Shown: positions 30,222 through 42,565, counted from the stretch's first letter. The stretch is DNA of 64,000 bases from Arbacia lixula (GCA_963669155.1 OZ022581.1:20802138-20866137), one strand, 5' to 3'. Numbers and translations are program-made. Notes: a model not told the origin generated them from the sequence alone.

Positions 30222-30545
30222 CCCTCCAAAGTGTCCTGGCTTTATGTTTCCTTTTATTGCTCCCATCCATCACACATTTTGCCCATCTTTCAATCCCTCC
30301 CTCCTTCTTGCCCTTCTTATCACTGCTCTCCATTCATCTTCATGTAAGGCTCTTCTTCCTTCTTGTCATCCCTTACTTTTTCTATCCAAAGTGTGCTGGC
30401 TCTTTATTTCTTTTGAATACTCCTATATGCAAACACACATTTTGCCCATCTATCCATCCCTTCCCCTTTGCTCATTCTTGCTCATCTTGCGTCTCTCGTA
30501 CCTCTCCTTGTATCACCCTCTTCTTTACTTTCCTACCCTGCACAG
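30222..30545. repeat. two-unit pyrimidine-rich direct duplication
   Basis: CCAAAGTGTCCTGGCT at 30226 and CCAAAGTGTGCTGGCT at 30387, followed in each by ATTTCTTTT, CACACATTTTGCCCATCT and CCATCCC-like blocks (period about 161). The open frame spanning it reads the repeat, not a protein. Confidence 0.75.
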
Positions 30546-31010
30546 ATATCTCAATGAATCTCAAATAAGCTTTGGGATTACCACTGCAGGAATTTGTGTA
30601 TAACATTTGCATACATTGAGAAAATGTTCTATTTAGTCATCGAACCTCCTTTGGTTTTGAATGCACTATACCGCACATTCAGGTAAGAATCACCATAGGA
30701 TGCAGAGTCTTTGAACCATGGAGGAAATATTGCCTCAAGATCCTCTGTGTGAAGATGAATGAATTGAATACAACTGTATATCGTGGGTGGGTGACACAGT
30801 GTCAAACAGAGAAGTCTTCTGCTCCTCTCTCAAGCTCAAACTACACATTTGGAAAGAAAATACTCCATGCCATGCTTTGTTTTGTCAGTTGGCAGGTGGC
30901 AAAGTGCTCTTGACTAGAGTTTCAGTATTCTGTTCATTGTATGTTCACATCTAAAGTGGATCGCTATGTGACATTAGCTATTTGTGATCCATACTCCTAC
31001 ACTGTGCTAG

Positions 31011-31600
31011 TAGTCTATACTCCATACCCATAATGTATGTTGATGTGCAGTCTTTCTCTCTTGATACACCATACCTAGGGTCTTCCCATTCTCCTTTGTG
31101 TGTTCTGAGTACCCCCCCCCCCCCCCCACCACCACAGCTACCCACCTCCACTGCACCCCCTTCCCCTTTCCCCCATCCCATACCCATGCTGCATGTTGTT
31201 GATGTACAGTTTTTCTCTCTCACTCTCTTATACCCCTTTTGTATCATTCTTCCTGGATATTCTTGGAGAACCCCCCCCCCCTTCTACTCCTACTTCATCC
31301 CTTCATACTTCTAGTCTATACTCCATACCCATGTCTATCACCCTGTCTGATGCAGTGTGCATAAATATATTCATGTGCAATATCTTAACACCGCTTGTAC
31401 CATTCCTCCCATTTCTATTACACCTTTCTTTCACCTTTCTTTCACCTGCTGCCCCCTCCTCTTTCCACCCTCATCATCTTAGTCTATACTCCATACTCAC
31501 ACCATATCACTCTGCTTGGAGCAGTGTGTGCATATTCTCCCTCAAGTATCATTCTGCTGGTATAATATATTCCTAGATCCCCTCCCTGCCCCCCCCCCCT
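31011..31600. repeat. tandem array, about 4 diverged units of 140-168 bases
   Basis: The anchor GTCTATACTCCATACCCAT recurs near 31013, 31174 (partial), 31314 and 31482, each followed by an AGT/CAGT-rich segment and a C-rich stretch. C-run lengths differ between units. Confidence 0.75.
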
Positions 31601-31666
31601 TCTGTGCTTCAATCTCTGTGTGTATTCTCAGTATGCTTTCCATTGAAATGGAAACTAGGTGGACAT

Positions 31667-31747
31667 TTAACTCTTTGAGGGCTACTGATGCAGTGATGCA
31701 TACACACCTGACAGAGCAGCCATTGTGTCTGGCATAATAAGGGTTAA
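31667..31747. mobile_element. 81-bp TTAA-bounded mini-palindrome (family K)
   Basis: TTAACTCTTTGAGGGCTAC at the left and CATAATAAGGGTTAA at the right. Similar-sized elements with TTAACCCTCTTAGTACCA-type ends lie at 57829, 59450 and 62378. Confidence 0.6.
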
Positions 31748-31789
31748 ATCATCTGCATGTTCACTTGTTCCACCAGGTATTACCTTACC

Positions 31790-32560
31790 AAGCCTGTGAT
31801 GGTCTGTCTTGGTGTTTTGTTTGATGATCAATTTACAATGCACAGCTATGTTAGTTCTAAATGTCGTTCTGCATCATTTGCGTTGCAAAAAATTAGCAAA
31901 ATTCGGCCTTTTATTGACAAAGGTACCACTGAAAAATTAGTACATGCTTTTGTCATGTGTCACCCTAGACTATTGCAATAGCCTGTTGTATGGAGTACCG
32001 GATATTCAGTTTCAGAAACTGCAGGTCATTCAAAACTCGGCTGCAAGGCTTGTGACAAGAACAAACAAACGTGAATCTATATCATCTGTACTAAGAGCCC
32101 TCCACTGGTTACCATCAAATCACGTGTTAAGTTTAAGATCTTGCTACTTGCTTTCCACTGTTTTCATGACATAGCTCCTTCTTATCTATCAGAGTTAGTT
32201 GTAAAGTACGAACCTGTACGGAATTTAAGGTCAATTCAGAAAGACCTTTACAATGTACCTGTAGTCAGAACAAAGTGGTATGGTAAAAGGGGCTTTTGCG
32301 CATGCTGCGCCAGAACTGTGGAATAGTATCCCATGCAGTGTGAGGCAAGCTAACACAGTTGAGCAATTTAAAACTGCTCTGAAAACATACTTATTTAATT
32401 AAGCTACATTTTACTTAGTACAAGACATTCACCTCGCAGCAACTTTCCCTCTCTTCTTCTTCTTAATTTTCTTTTTCCTTTTAAGCGCTTTGAGACCTTT
32501 TTCAAAGGTGTAATGCGCTATACAAGAACTGTTATATTATATTAATATTATTATTATTAT
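31790..32560 (+). mobile_element. 3' fragment of a non-LTR retrotransposon (CR1/L2-like), decayed
   Basis: Translations in shifting frames show the C-terminal end of a LINE reverse transcriptase: LGVLFDDQFTMHSYV, TLDYCNSLLYGVP, LQVIQNSAARLVTR, LRALHWLPSN, APSYLSEL and APELWNSIP. The frame shifts near 31955 and 32115-32140, and again after 32280, ending at TAA 32400-32402. The 3' tail has AAGCGCTTTGAGACC, GTAATGCGCTATACAAG and a terminal (ATT)n, the usual end of CR1/L2-clade elements. The 5' part is absent, as with truncated insertions. Confidence 0.9.
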
Positions 32561-32675
32561 GGTCTTCATATATTCATATCCCTTCACAATTCTTTCTTTT
32601 ACCCTTTGAAATCTGCGTGGGTACTCCTCATTTCATTAATTTGTTGAGTGTAGACCCCTATCTTCCATACACTCT

Positions 32676-32782
32676 AACACACACACACACACACACACAC
32701 ATTTTACATGTCACACCTACATACACACATACATACGTACACACACTTACACACATGCACACATACATACACACACACATTC
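32676..32782. repeat. (CA)n with CATA variants
   Basis: Interrupted CA/ACAT repeat of about 100 bases. Confidence 0.9.
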
Positions 32783-33550
32783 TATATCTCCCTCACCTTC
32801 TGTCTCCTTACATCTGCCTTTCTTTCTCTCTTTCTCCTTTTACTCTCCAAACATCCTCCTCATCTTTACCCATGCCATTCCTTAACAAAAATGCTCCTTT
32901 TTCTGATCCAGTTTGTCCTAATCAGGATGGCATTTTTGTAATAACCAGACCACTCCACAAATCCCTCTGCCTTTGCCATATTTATCGGGGATAGAAAACA
33001 CCTGCATACCGTCATTAGTGTACGTGGTCAAATAGATATCATTTGTCAAAGTTTTGACCTAGATATCTGCTGTGTGTGGCAGATTGATTGAAATGCAATA
33101 TATCCCTTCCCTCTCTCCAGAACAACAACCCCCCCAAAATTGGGTATATAGGTTAGGGTCCTACTGGTTTGGAGTGGACCGGCCGAGATGGCGAGTCTTG
33201 AAGTGGCTTCCTTTTAAGTGCCATGATTTCTCAAAAAGAATTTTTCCACGGTCTTCCGCAAACCTCTCCGCTCAGCTGTTTGCTCCTTTTCTTTCGCAAC
33301 AGGGAATAAATTCAATCGCACTGCTTGTAGCAAAAACACTTTTAACATTTATTGTGCCTGTAAGAAATGATGTAGCTGTTTGGTGCTTGGTAAAACTTAC
33401 TGAATCTTCTATCAGGATTGCATGATACTCCTCACCACATATAGCATAAAGTCCTCCCATAATGCAATGCTCAGCAAAATTCTAAGTTATTTTCTAGTCA
33501 TACTTACATAATACATGGTAGGGCATGAGACTGGCAGCGGGTAAAAATAA
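32783..33550. other. non-coding stretch with one unrecognised open frame
   Basis: The 33072-33425 frame (117 codons) resembles no family I know and lacks flanking splice or start context. The first part is pyrimidine-rich. Confidence 0.4.
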
Positions 33551-33693
33551 TCCAAATGTGGATCATTTGAGGGCAAATAACTTTCAGCAAGTTTCTAAAA
33601 TGGACAATACATGAATTTAAGACTATTAGCCAGAAGATTACTCACGAGCACCTTTTGAAGGCTTTTTTTGTCTTCCCAGTACAGAATATTCCC
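33551..33693. mobile_element. MITE family L, one arm
   Basis: Matches the right arm of 50408-50716: CATTTGAGGGCAAATAACTT, CAGCAAGTTTCTAAAATG, ACAATACATGAATTTAAGAC and TTTTGAAGGCTTTTT. The other arm is absent. Confidence 0.75.
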
Positions 33694-35190
33694 TATAATG
33701 TGATCAAAAATGCAAGAAATCCCATCTTACAAACCTATTAAGCTGGTCAATAATTTGCCTTAGCATTGTTGGTTTGTTGTTATGAGAAAATCCAAACAGA
33801 AGTCTCAAGTGTACTTTATTTTCAGAGCCACAGAATGCATTATTCTGCCCTGGTTTTGAAGAGGTACTGTATACTGTTGTGGAATCTTTTCAATTTATGG
33901 GTTACAGAATTTTGTACTCGCCATGCCTCACTCGGCCTCACACTGATCCATGCAGTCAGCTATGAGTGATGATACTGTATGCTCAAAGGGACGGTAAGAA
34001 ACCGCACATATTGCATAATAAATCTATAGATAGATTTGCGAAGTCCATCTTGGGGCATGGAAGAAGGGAAGTCGCAATTGAATAAAGGATGGATCTGAAC
34101 ATTGGTTATGGGATTGAGAACATGCTATATGTTAATTTGAAGCACTATGCTCTCTGGAAGGTGAACTGCTTATGTACAATGATGTTATTATGTGTAGTAT
34201 ACATTGAAATTTTATTTTCCTGCCAATAGAAATGTTTTTGATTGCTTTGAATATCTTTAATTAGGTACCGGTATGGCATTAACAAAATATGAATGTAAAT
34301 GTAAACTTAAGGTTTAATAGTTCCACATGGTTAGGGTTAGTAGGGTTAGTTAATGGTTAGTTAGTTAATCAAGGACAAAATAAATGAATGAGTTGTTGAT
34401 GCAGTTGTATTTACTTTTACCTCATTTGGAATCAAAGTATTTCAGAGGATCATATCACCAATGCATATTTACAATAGCTTTGCTGAGCATTTTATTGCAT
34501 GCACTTCTTTTTTTGAAGTTGATATTGTGTGATTGCATCTCCTGTACACATAACACAAAATGTAGAACTTCTCAATGCTACTTCAATAATGTTGTCATAT
34601 GGTGGGTTTCCACCTCACTTACCACTCAGTCATGACTGATTAGGGATGCATGTACGTAGTTTACAGTCACATACCCATGTCCGTTCCACAGTGCATAAAA
34701 TCAGAGTCTGAATTCTGAGACTACCATAGGCCATGCGCTGCATCTGGAATGGACAATTATTTTTACACACAGGGAATCATTTCCCTGGTGTAGAGGTGCA
34801 ACTTGCTACACATTTTGGGCAATTTGTTCTACAATGTCCAAGATACAGTATAGCAGTCATTGGAAATTGGTCCACACATTAATTTCTCACGGATACTGTA
34901 GGAGTACGCTGATTGGAATTGCTCCTCAAATTCAAAATCCGCACACTTCACTCCAGACATGAAATTTGTGTGTCAAATTAGAGTCTGTGCTTATAGACTA
35001 GGATAGCATTAAATGCATGGATATACTATTGTGTACTGGTGAAATTGACCCTTCCATCTACCAGTACATGAGAGCAGGGATGAAATGTGTTCATATAGGA
35101 AGGTGCTTTGAAGTACAGCTATTGATTCTCTCTTTTATGGATGGATGGGGCAATTTAGCCACAACTCAGCATGGGGCTACGGAAGCGTGT
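33694..35190. other. non-coding stretch
   Basis: AT-rich DNA. It includes GGTTAGGGTTAGTAGGGTTA at 34329, a short telomere-like patch of fewer than ten units. No gene is evident. Confidence 0.45.
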
Positions 35191-35193
35191 GAG

Positions 35194-35206
35194 TGAGAGA
35201 GTGGTG

Positions 35207-35241
<35 letters not shown>

Positions 35242-35470
35242 GGGGAGAAATAGAAAGAGGAAGGATAGAAGCAGAAACAGATTTAACAGAGAGAGGGGGG
35301 GCGTGGGCTGGATGGGTTGTGATGTGAATGAGGAGGAGAAAATGAGTGAGAGAGAGAGAAGGGGCGGGGGGGGGGGGGGGGGGGGGAGAGTAGAAATAGA
35401 GAGTGAGGGGAGGGAGGATGTGAGAGGAGAAATATGGAGGAGAGAGGTAGGGCAATCAGGAGATAGAAGT

Positions 35471-35501
<31 letters not shown>

Positions 35502-35625
35502 AAGAGAGAGAGTGTGTGTGTGTGTGTGTGTGTGAGAGGGCATTGGAGGGAAAAAAAAGGTAAAACGAGGGAAAGATTGGGAGGAAATAGAGAAGGAGTA
35601 AGAGAGTGAGAGAGAAGTAAACAGG

Positions 35626-35679
<54 letters not shown>

Positions 35680-35700
35680 CAGAAAGAGTAGAGAGAAGGG
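35194..35700. repeat. purine-rich (GA)n/G-run cluster
   Basis: About 500 bases almost free of pyrimidines on this strand: several (GA)n blocks, G runs near 35229 and 35365-35386, a (GT)n at 35512-35534, and a (GA)n of about 55 bases at 35626-35674. Confidence 0.95.
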
Positions 35701-37183
35701 GAGAAAGCATTAAGGCATGATGGTTGAGCAAATCTAGATTCAATCAAATTCATGTTTTATGGACTGCTAAAATCGATATGGAGAGATCCTTTATAGTGAG
35801 GCTGTCAAGGATGCCACATTAAAGAGTAATCCATCCTGGTTTACAGAGAGAGGCGCTTTATAAGGAACCATAAACCTGGATGATCACATTGCATTTGAAG
35901 GTTGGAAGTGTGACATTTACAACATGTGTAATATCACATGAAAAAGCCTGAAACAAGCCAAAGGTACACTGTAAAAGCCTACTGCTTGACCATGACATTA
36001 CAGTGCTGTATCTGTCAAGGTAACACATTGTAAAGTGCTATTTATTTGACTGAGTTTCCATTACACATCTATCCTAGTACTCTTTTATTGATCACAGTGT
36101 CAGATTATTAGGGGCTAGGTACCACTTTAAGGTAAATCAATGATACATGGACCACTGGTGCTGGCTCATAAAACATGGGTAGAGCCACTGTACCTTCACT
36201 GGAAAAGATAGGTTGGTGGTATCACGTATGTATGCATGTAGTATGCTCTATGTACACCAATTGCCACACAAGTATCATTCATGTGCGATTGAATTCTTTT
36301 TTTTCCAATTGAGGACTTAATATGTTCTATAAACTAACCCTGCCCCATTTTAGGTGACATTATTTAATCCACCAGGGACAAAAATAAATACATTGTGGGG
36401 GCTTCTTTTAAACGAACACCTTAAAATACCATTTCAGGAAAAAGTATTTGTTCCAGGGGCTATTTTAGTTATTTTGCAGGGGCTTAATTACCCCGAACCC
36501 CTGTGTATTTGTTTTTGTCACTGCAGTCTACGATCGTACCTCTCCTTGTACCTCAAGACATGTCAAGACATTATGCTGTGTACATTGCACTTCATATCCA
36601 ATACAACATCTGTAGAGCCCCAAGTGAAGAGGGTGGAAAACACTCGGGCAGATCAGTTTGCTTTTCTGCTCCTTCAGAGACAAGGTCTTAGGAAGTGCTC
36701 ACTCAAGAATAGATCTATGGAGACGGTTTTAGGATCATCCTGCCATCAACATTTAACCATTTGTTTACAAGGTACCTAATTACTGTATATCACCACTTCA
36801 CAAGTACTCTTATAGTCTGTGCAAGCCAATTGAAGAGTGTTTTTCTGAGAAGCTCACAATATCTGTCCATGTACTTTGTAACTGTTTCTATTCAAGTATA
36901 ATATGTGTCACTGTTGTGTGCTGCATAATAGGGTGTGTCATCTTTGATGTATATATTATCATATATATTGCATTGATATTAGAAAGGTTAGGGGAAGAAT
37001 TGGAATTATTATGTGATGTTTTTAATCATGTGAACATGGCATGTGGATCAGCTGTCTCCACCAGGGTCTGGATTTTCTTGAATTTCATTGATTTTATCAG
37101 TTTGCAGTGAGTCCTATTGTGGTATTCCTGAAATAAAAATGCAATGTAGAATATAACCCATGGTGATGGCAGAATGGCACTCC
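35701..37183. other. non-coding stretch
   Basis: No convincing exon. The 36354-36779 frame begins in low-complexity AT-rich DNA and has no family similarity I can see. Confidence 0.4.
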
Positions 37184-37433
37184 AATTCTGCCCTACTCTG
37201 ACAAAAGGAAGCAACTGACAAAAGAGACTTTTCTTGCAAATGAGCCAAATATGTCTTTTCTTGCATTGTGCAACACCACATCATGTTAGATTGAATGTCT
37301 CGCAGCAAGATGAATATTTCTTGTCCAGATTTTGACAGTATATAGGGAGTGTTGGGTATAATCTAAGAATACAAATAACCCAGATTTGAGTGATTTGTCA
37401 CTTGCTTTCTTTTGTCAGAGTAGGGCAGTATTG
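37184..37433. mobile_element. MITE family G, complete palindromic copy
   Basis: Left end AATTCTGCCCTACTCTGACA then AAAGGAAGCAA; right end TTGCTTTCTTTTGTCAGAG then TAGGGCAGTATT, the inverse. About 250 bases without coding capacity. Partial copies are at 26165 and 29780. Confidence 0.85.
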
Positions 37434-37549
37434 ATTATACATACATCAACTATTACCTTTAAATGTAAACGTGCCTAACACACAAATAATCTGAATGTTT
37501 TCAACTGTTATGCCATAGACTGTACACATACACACCCTCAATACACCAC

Positions 37550-37745
37550 TCAAATTGACATACACATGTTTAGTAAAACAAAAACACTGATAATTGAAAT
37601 GTAAACATTTACATGTAACTCAAATTGACATACACAGTATGTATAGTGAAACAAAAACACTGATAATTGAAATGCAAACATGTATGTGTTACCCAAATTG
37701 ATGTGTATGTGCAGTTAAACAAAACCACTGATAATTAAAATCTGG
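37550..37745. repeat. three-unit tandem repeat, period about 67-70 bases
   Basis: CAAATTGACATACACA followed by AAACAAAAACACTGATAATT and GAAATGTAAACAT is repeated three times with few changes. Confidence 0.88.
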
Positions 37746-38005
37746 AACTCATATTGATTGAAGATAAAGATTTCGTGACTGAGCCATTTCATACATTATT
37801 AAGTCATTGTCATCAGTTGATCATGAAGTCACACTTATTTTTGGATGCAAGCTGTTCACATTACTGCCACAGCTGGCCATTATTACAGTTCATCTGTAAT
37901 AATGTAATCTCGAGACTCACATGAATGTGTACATGTATGCTATCCTCCGATACTAGATTCTAGGCACTAGAGAAGTGCCTAGTAGAGCTACATTTATCAT
38001 CAAGT

Positions 38006-38394
38006 AATTCTCCCTATCGCATATAGCCCTCCGAATCTGAACGTGTGTGGCGCTCTAATTATTTTACCTTTAATTCTTGGGATACGAACTTCCGGTCCAC
38101 GTACATCCCGTACAATAGGGACCACGGTTTCCCACTAATTTTATGAATTTTAACTCTAAAGCTAACCCTGACCCTTACCCTAACCCTAAACCTAATTCTA
38201 TACCTAACCCTGACCATAACCTTAACCCTAGATAAATTGTTCACTGATTAATTCATCCAAAAAAAGCGATTTCTAGATCACTTTGCGCCGACAACAAACT
38301 CTTACCGGAAGTATATGTTCCAAGTGCAATCGATCAGATATCGGTATCGCGAGGTGATATCGCTGGATATCGGCTATATGCGATAGGGAGAATT
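38006..38394. mobile_element. inverted-repeat element enclosing telomere-like repeats
   Basis: AATTCTCCCTATCGCATATA then GCC (38006-38028) is repeated exactly inverted at 38372-38394. Inside, 38158-38236 holds degenerate CCCTAA/CCTAAC units. No open frame. TIR plus short size indicates a non-autonomous DNA element. Confidence 0.75.
38158..38236. repeat. interstitial telomere-like array (CCCTAA-related)
   Basis: About a dozen CTAACC-type hexamers with substitutions (CCTGACC, CCTAAAC, CCATAAC), in the C-strand orientation of the animal TTAGGG repeat. Confidence 0.8.
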
Positions 38395-39697
38395 GTATGC
38401 AGTCGAGACCTTGACATTTGTCAGATTTCAGAGAAATAACTGAGAGGAAATCATTACTTTCTATATTGAAGGCTAATGACACCGAGGTGATATTTCCTAT
38501 CATCAGAGATTTAATTTGCCCATTAGACCTCAGATGAATGTAGAATTGAATGTTTCATGATCCATCAAATCATTAGATGGGGGGGGGGGAGCTCAGGGTG
38601 GAAAAGTGCCTGTAATGTGAAAAAGAGCCCCTGGAAATGTTTGAGTTTGAAGTTTTATTATCCAAATAAAAAGTATATTTTACAAAACATCGCGAAACTG
38701 AAAGTTTTACAAAAGTATTAAGAGGATAAATATTGATGTGTAAAATATATTTTACTCTGCAGATTAAGTACAATGCATAGCATAGTCTAGGGCACTCATT
38801 TCATGACAATAGGCTTGAAGAGTAGCCCCTCTACATAAAAAAAAAATGATAATAATAAAATGGAAATGAAATAATCTGCAAATCTTCAAAATGGCTAGAA
38901 ATGCTGGAATTGTTAAAAATCACACTTTTGCTTTTCAAATGTTCACAACAGCTCTAAATGATTTTTGTTGATGTTATTTTGATTTAATGCATGATCAATT
39001 CCATGCTCCAAAAAAAAATCTTATTGAAAGAAATATGTTTTAGTGCCAATTTACAATCAAAACTATGATTTGTGCTGCTCTTAAAGGGCCCTGGCCACAA
39101 TGAGGTATGATAATACTGCATACATTTGGGAGCTACACAACATGCGGAGTGTGTACAGTAGCAATTCCTCTGTCCCCCCTGCGGTTAAGAGTGTGGATGG
39201 ACGGTGTACCCCATCACCTCTCCTCGCTCCTCGGTCATTAGTGTACATAGGTGCTGGCCGCTGGGACAAACCACTCGCCCTATTACGTGATTAGAATCTA
39301 TTTATAGCAGACCTTAGATCCCTGGGAGTGGAGGATTGCTGATGAGAACATCGCTCTAACTGTCTAACATCACTCTAACTTCTCTCTAAGGTAACTAATT
39401 AGTTCAACATGTCCGAGCATTGTAAGTACTTGTAGTGTGGATAATGCACAGTATACATGTAGATTGTTTGATGGACACTAGCTACATGTGATAAAATTGC
39501 ATGTGGATGGGGAGGGGGGGGGGGGCTGTGGGAAAAAATTGATTGAGCCACTGCATTGCAATGCAATATAAAAAAGACCCTGATATGTACAGTAGGTACA
39601 CATGAAATACTAATGAAAAAAAAACCTTACATTGGAGGGAGGAGTGGGGATTGGAGGGGGGGGGGGGGTAGTATGATTAAGGCACTGCAATGCAAAC
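38395..39697. other. non-coding stretch
   Basis: Includes G runs at 38580-38589 and 39511-39525. The patch at 39080-39300 is GC-richer and open on both strands, but has no motif support. Confidence 0.4.
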
Positions 39698-40225
39698 TTA
39701 AAGACAGCCCGTCCCTTTTGCAGATCACCACAAAACCATCGAAACATTGGCAAAACATATCGAGAAGTGTTAGCAAGCTGTATATTCATAATTTGAAACT
39801 GATACGTAGTGTAAAATTCAAATAATGCGCCTAAACAACGTCTGATTAATAGTCTTTACCTCAGGCCCTTAGCAGTTTGTGTTGAAATATCTGCTTTAGT
39901 GATTAATCTTTTTATTAAATTATAAAACGCATTATGAAAAGAAATTGTTCTATAGAAGGAATCATCTCCAAAGTTTGGTAATTACTCATAAAATTAGGAT
40001 TTCACACATGCATAATAATCACATAGATGCTGTAACAAAGACTAATACATTTTTCGTAGTACGAAAAAAGTCGGTTTGAAATTTAACGGCTAAAATTTTT
40101 ACATCTACAGAAAGCTTCAACATGCTATATTCTTAGAAATAGTCTTGAATCACACTTTCTTCAATTTACGATCGTGATAGACGATTTCAAATTTTAAGCT
40201 TGCAAAAGGGACGGACAATCTTTAA
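39698..40225 (+). mobile_element. MITE family B, uninterrupted reference copy
   Basis: Bounded by TTAA at 39698-39701 and 40222-40225. Ends AGACAGCCCGTCCCTTTTGCA and TGCAAAAGGGACGGACAATCT. Colinear in inverse orientation with 24344-25329 and lacking that copy's 459-bp insert. Carries the hairpin TTTTTCGTAGTACGAAAAAA. Confidence 0.9.
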
Positions 40226-42195
40226 AAATGACATTGGGAATAAAAAAAAAATCCCTGTAAAAGAAAAAGGAAAGATTTTCCCATAGGGCATAATGACAGT
40301 GTCAGATATATTTCAGGTATTTTGTTTCACGACACCAGGTTTAGAAAATAGCTCCTTTTTATTGTCTTGTTTTCCCTGACAGCTACATTGAATGTACAGA
40401 AGAGGGCAGACACACATACATGTGATGATGATGATAAAAGAATAAATTGAATTGATGGACGAGTAGATGAATTAGTCAGTAATAACATTTGTAAACTGGA
40501 TGTACATTATACAATGACCTACAGATAGATTTATTTTCAGTACTCTGTGTTTCACTACTGTATTAAATTAAATATGAGTGCTGCCTCTGGAGTAAATGAA
40601 GAGAACAAGGGTAATGCTAACAACTTATTTACTGGGGCTACCTTGCAAGCTTGATATCATGACATGACAGCCTGTACCATCATACATGTGCATGTAATTA
40701 ATGCATCAATTCACATCCACAGGGGATCCTTTTGGCTTTGCCCTGAGCACTGAGCCCAAGATAAATTGTTTTCTTTGGTAGAGTAAGGGAACGTTGTCTC
40801 CATCCTTCCCTGTTCTTCTTCTCTCTTTGTACGCTCTGCCCTAATACCATCTCTCTCTCTCTCTCTCTTTCTCTCTCTTTCTCTTTCTCTCTCTCTCTCT
40901 ATCACTCTTTCTCCCTCATTGTTTTTGTCTCTGTCCGCTTCTCTCTATCTCCGTATCTGTCTGTCTGTCTGTCTGTCTGTCTCTGTCTCTCTCTCACAAA
41001 CTCTGTCTTCCCCTCTCTGCCTCACTTTTTTTTTTACTATCTCTTGAAATATGAGTATGGCCTAGGGAGTAAATATAGAGTACTGGTGTTTTTCTCCATC
41101 CATCCATTTTCCTTATCTCTTTTCCTACTCTCTGCATGTATTTTGTTCCTCCGTACTCTCTCTATTTTACTCTCTCTTACTCTCTCTATATGTCTCACTC
41201 ACTGTCTAGAGTCCCTAGTTCTTGCTCTAGTCCCTTCATCTCTGCCCCTCTCTTTCTTGCTCTCTTCTCTGCCGCTTTCTATAAACTCTTGTTTGTTTAG
41301 GGCTAGCTGATGACTATCCTGGCCCAAAGACTCAGACCTCTTATTTGCGCTGTAATATTTATCGTCCTCATCTACCTCAACGGTACAAATTAACCTTGAT
41401 TGTAAGACTGCCCAATGTCAATATAATCACCATCTATCAACTTTTACAGCACACTTAAGCCCTCAACTCAGGTACATGTAATCCCAAAGTCCACACAACA
41501 AGTACAGCACAATATTGTCTCTCAGCTCCCCAATAGCCATTATAGGAAGACTAGACAACAGCGCAGATCAATTGGTTTGATGAATTACAGCGCATAGGGT
41601 GATCGGATAGTTTTTTGTCCAATGCAATTCAGACACAAAATGCTTTCTGATTGCTTGTCAGTTCTTATAAGTGAGTAGACACATGTGACTGGAGGCGAGT
41701 GCTCTTGTTCTCTGTGGGATTGCCTTGTGTTGCCCAGCGTGTGAATGTCACATTCAATGATGTTTTAACCAGAACAAGATTTACCGCAGGCAACGACTCT
41801 TTTGCAAACTTCATTGTGGAGATGTGCAAACCCATTCAATCAGCAAACTGCCCGTGGTGCATCTCCAAAGATGGAAATTGAGGTTCTGAGTCTAGTGCAT
41901 CCTGCTCATCTTGATTTGTGACAGTGCGCAGTGCAGGAACTTGTGGATTAGCTATACTTCATATTTCACTGCATTTACACTCTTCTGGTGCATGCCCAGT
42001 ATTTGAACCTTAGCTTTTCTTCTGGATATTGTGAACATAATTGTTCTCTCATATGTTTTCCTTATTTCTGTTCACTCTGTTGTGCAGTGTTGATATGTAT
42101 GTACATGTCCTCATGAAATGTACAGGTTTAAATGTCATAATGTCAAGAGTTATGGAAATCACGAATGTGAGTCACAGTCTTTTCAAAAGTTTAAC
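40226..42195. other. non-coding flank upstream of the TMEM45-like coding exon
   Basis: Contains pyrimidine microsatellites at 40847-40900 and 40961-41000. An open frame at 41699-41881 has a protein-like composition but no recognisable family. Probably intronic if the TMEM45-like 5' UTR starts further upstream. Confidence 0.4.
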
Positions 42196-42429
42196 ACTCT
42201 CTCTCCTTCTCCCTCTTCCCCTTTCTCTCTTCCCTTTCTCTCCCCCTACCTCTCTCCCACCCTCCCCCTCTCTCCCCCTTTCTTTCTCTCTCTCTCTCCC
42301 TATCCCTCTCCTTCCTCTCTCTCTTCCCACTCTCTCCCCTACCTCTCTCCCTCCATCCTTCCCCCCTATCCCTCTCTCTCTCTCTTCTCCCTCTCTCTTG
42401 CATTCCTACTCTTTGCTGTCTGATTGCAG
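42196..42429 (+). repeat. long pyrimidine tract ending in the splice acceptor of the TMEM45-like exon
   Basis: About 215 bases of C/T (CTCTCC, CCCTT units) followed by GTCTGATTGCAG, with AG at 42428-42429. The tract is microsatellite-like and serves as the intron's polypyrimidine tract. Confidence 0.85.
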
Positions 42430-42565
42430 GCATTGTCCTGAGACTGCGAGGCAGCATGAGAGTTGTTGGAGGACAACCCTAGTTTGTGCAACAGTAGACA
42501 GTCCCTGACCCTATATGCCAGCGGGCCAGCCAGCCAACCAGGCATCGACCGAGACCCACAGAGCG
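42430..42565 (+). other. 5' UTR portion of the TMEM45-like gene's last exon
   Basis: From the acceptor to the chosen ATG. An in-frame TGA at 42506-42508 bars extension of the coding frame upstream. An in-frame ATG at 42515 would add 17 residues, but its context (TATATGC) is poorer. Confidence 0.6.

Noticed and set aside
33072-33425. 117-codon frame after CA-rich DNA
   Set aside because: No recognisable motif, no splice context; base composition matches the flanks.
36354-36779. 141-codon frame
   Set aside because: Starts in A/T-rich low-complexity DNA; no family similarity and no conserved pattern visible.
41699-41881. 60-codon frame with protein-like composition (several Cys, an NVT sequon)
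   Set aside because: Considered as a small gene or exon, but no flanking splice sites or known family; left as chance.
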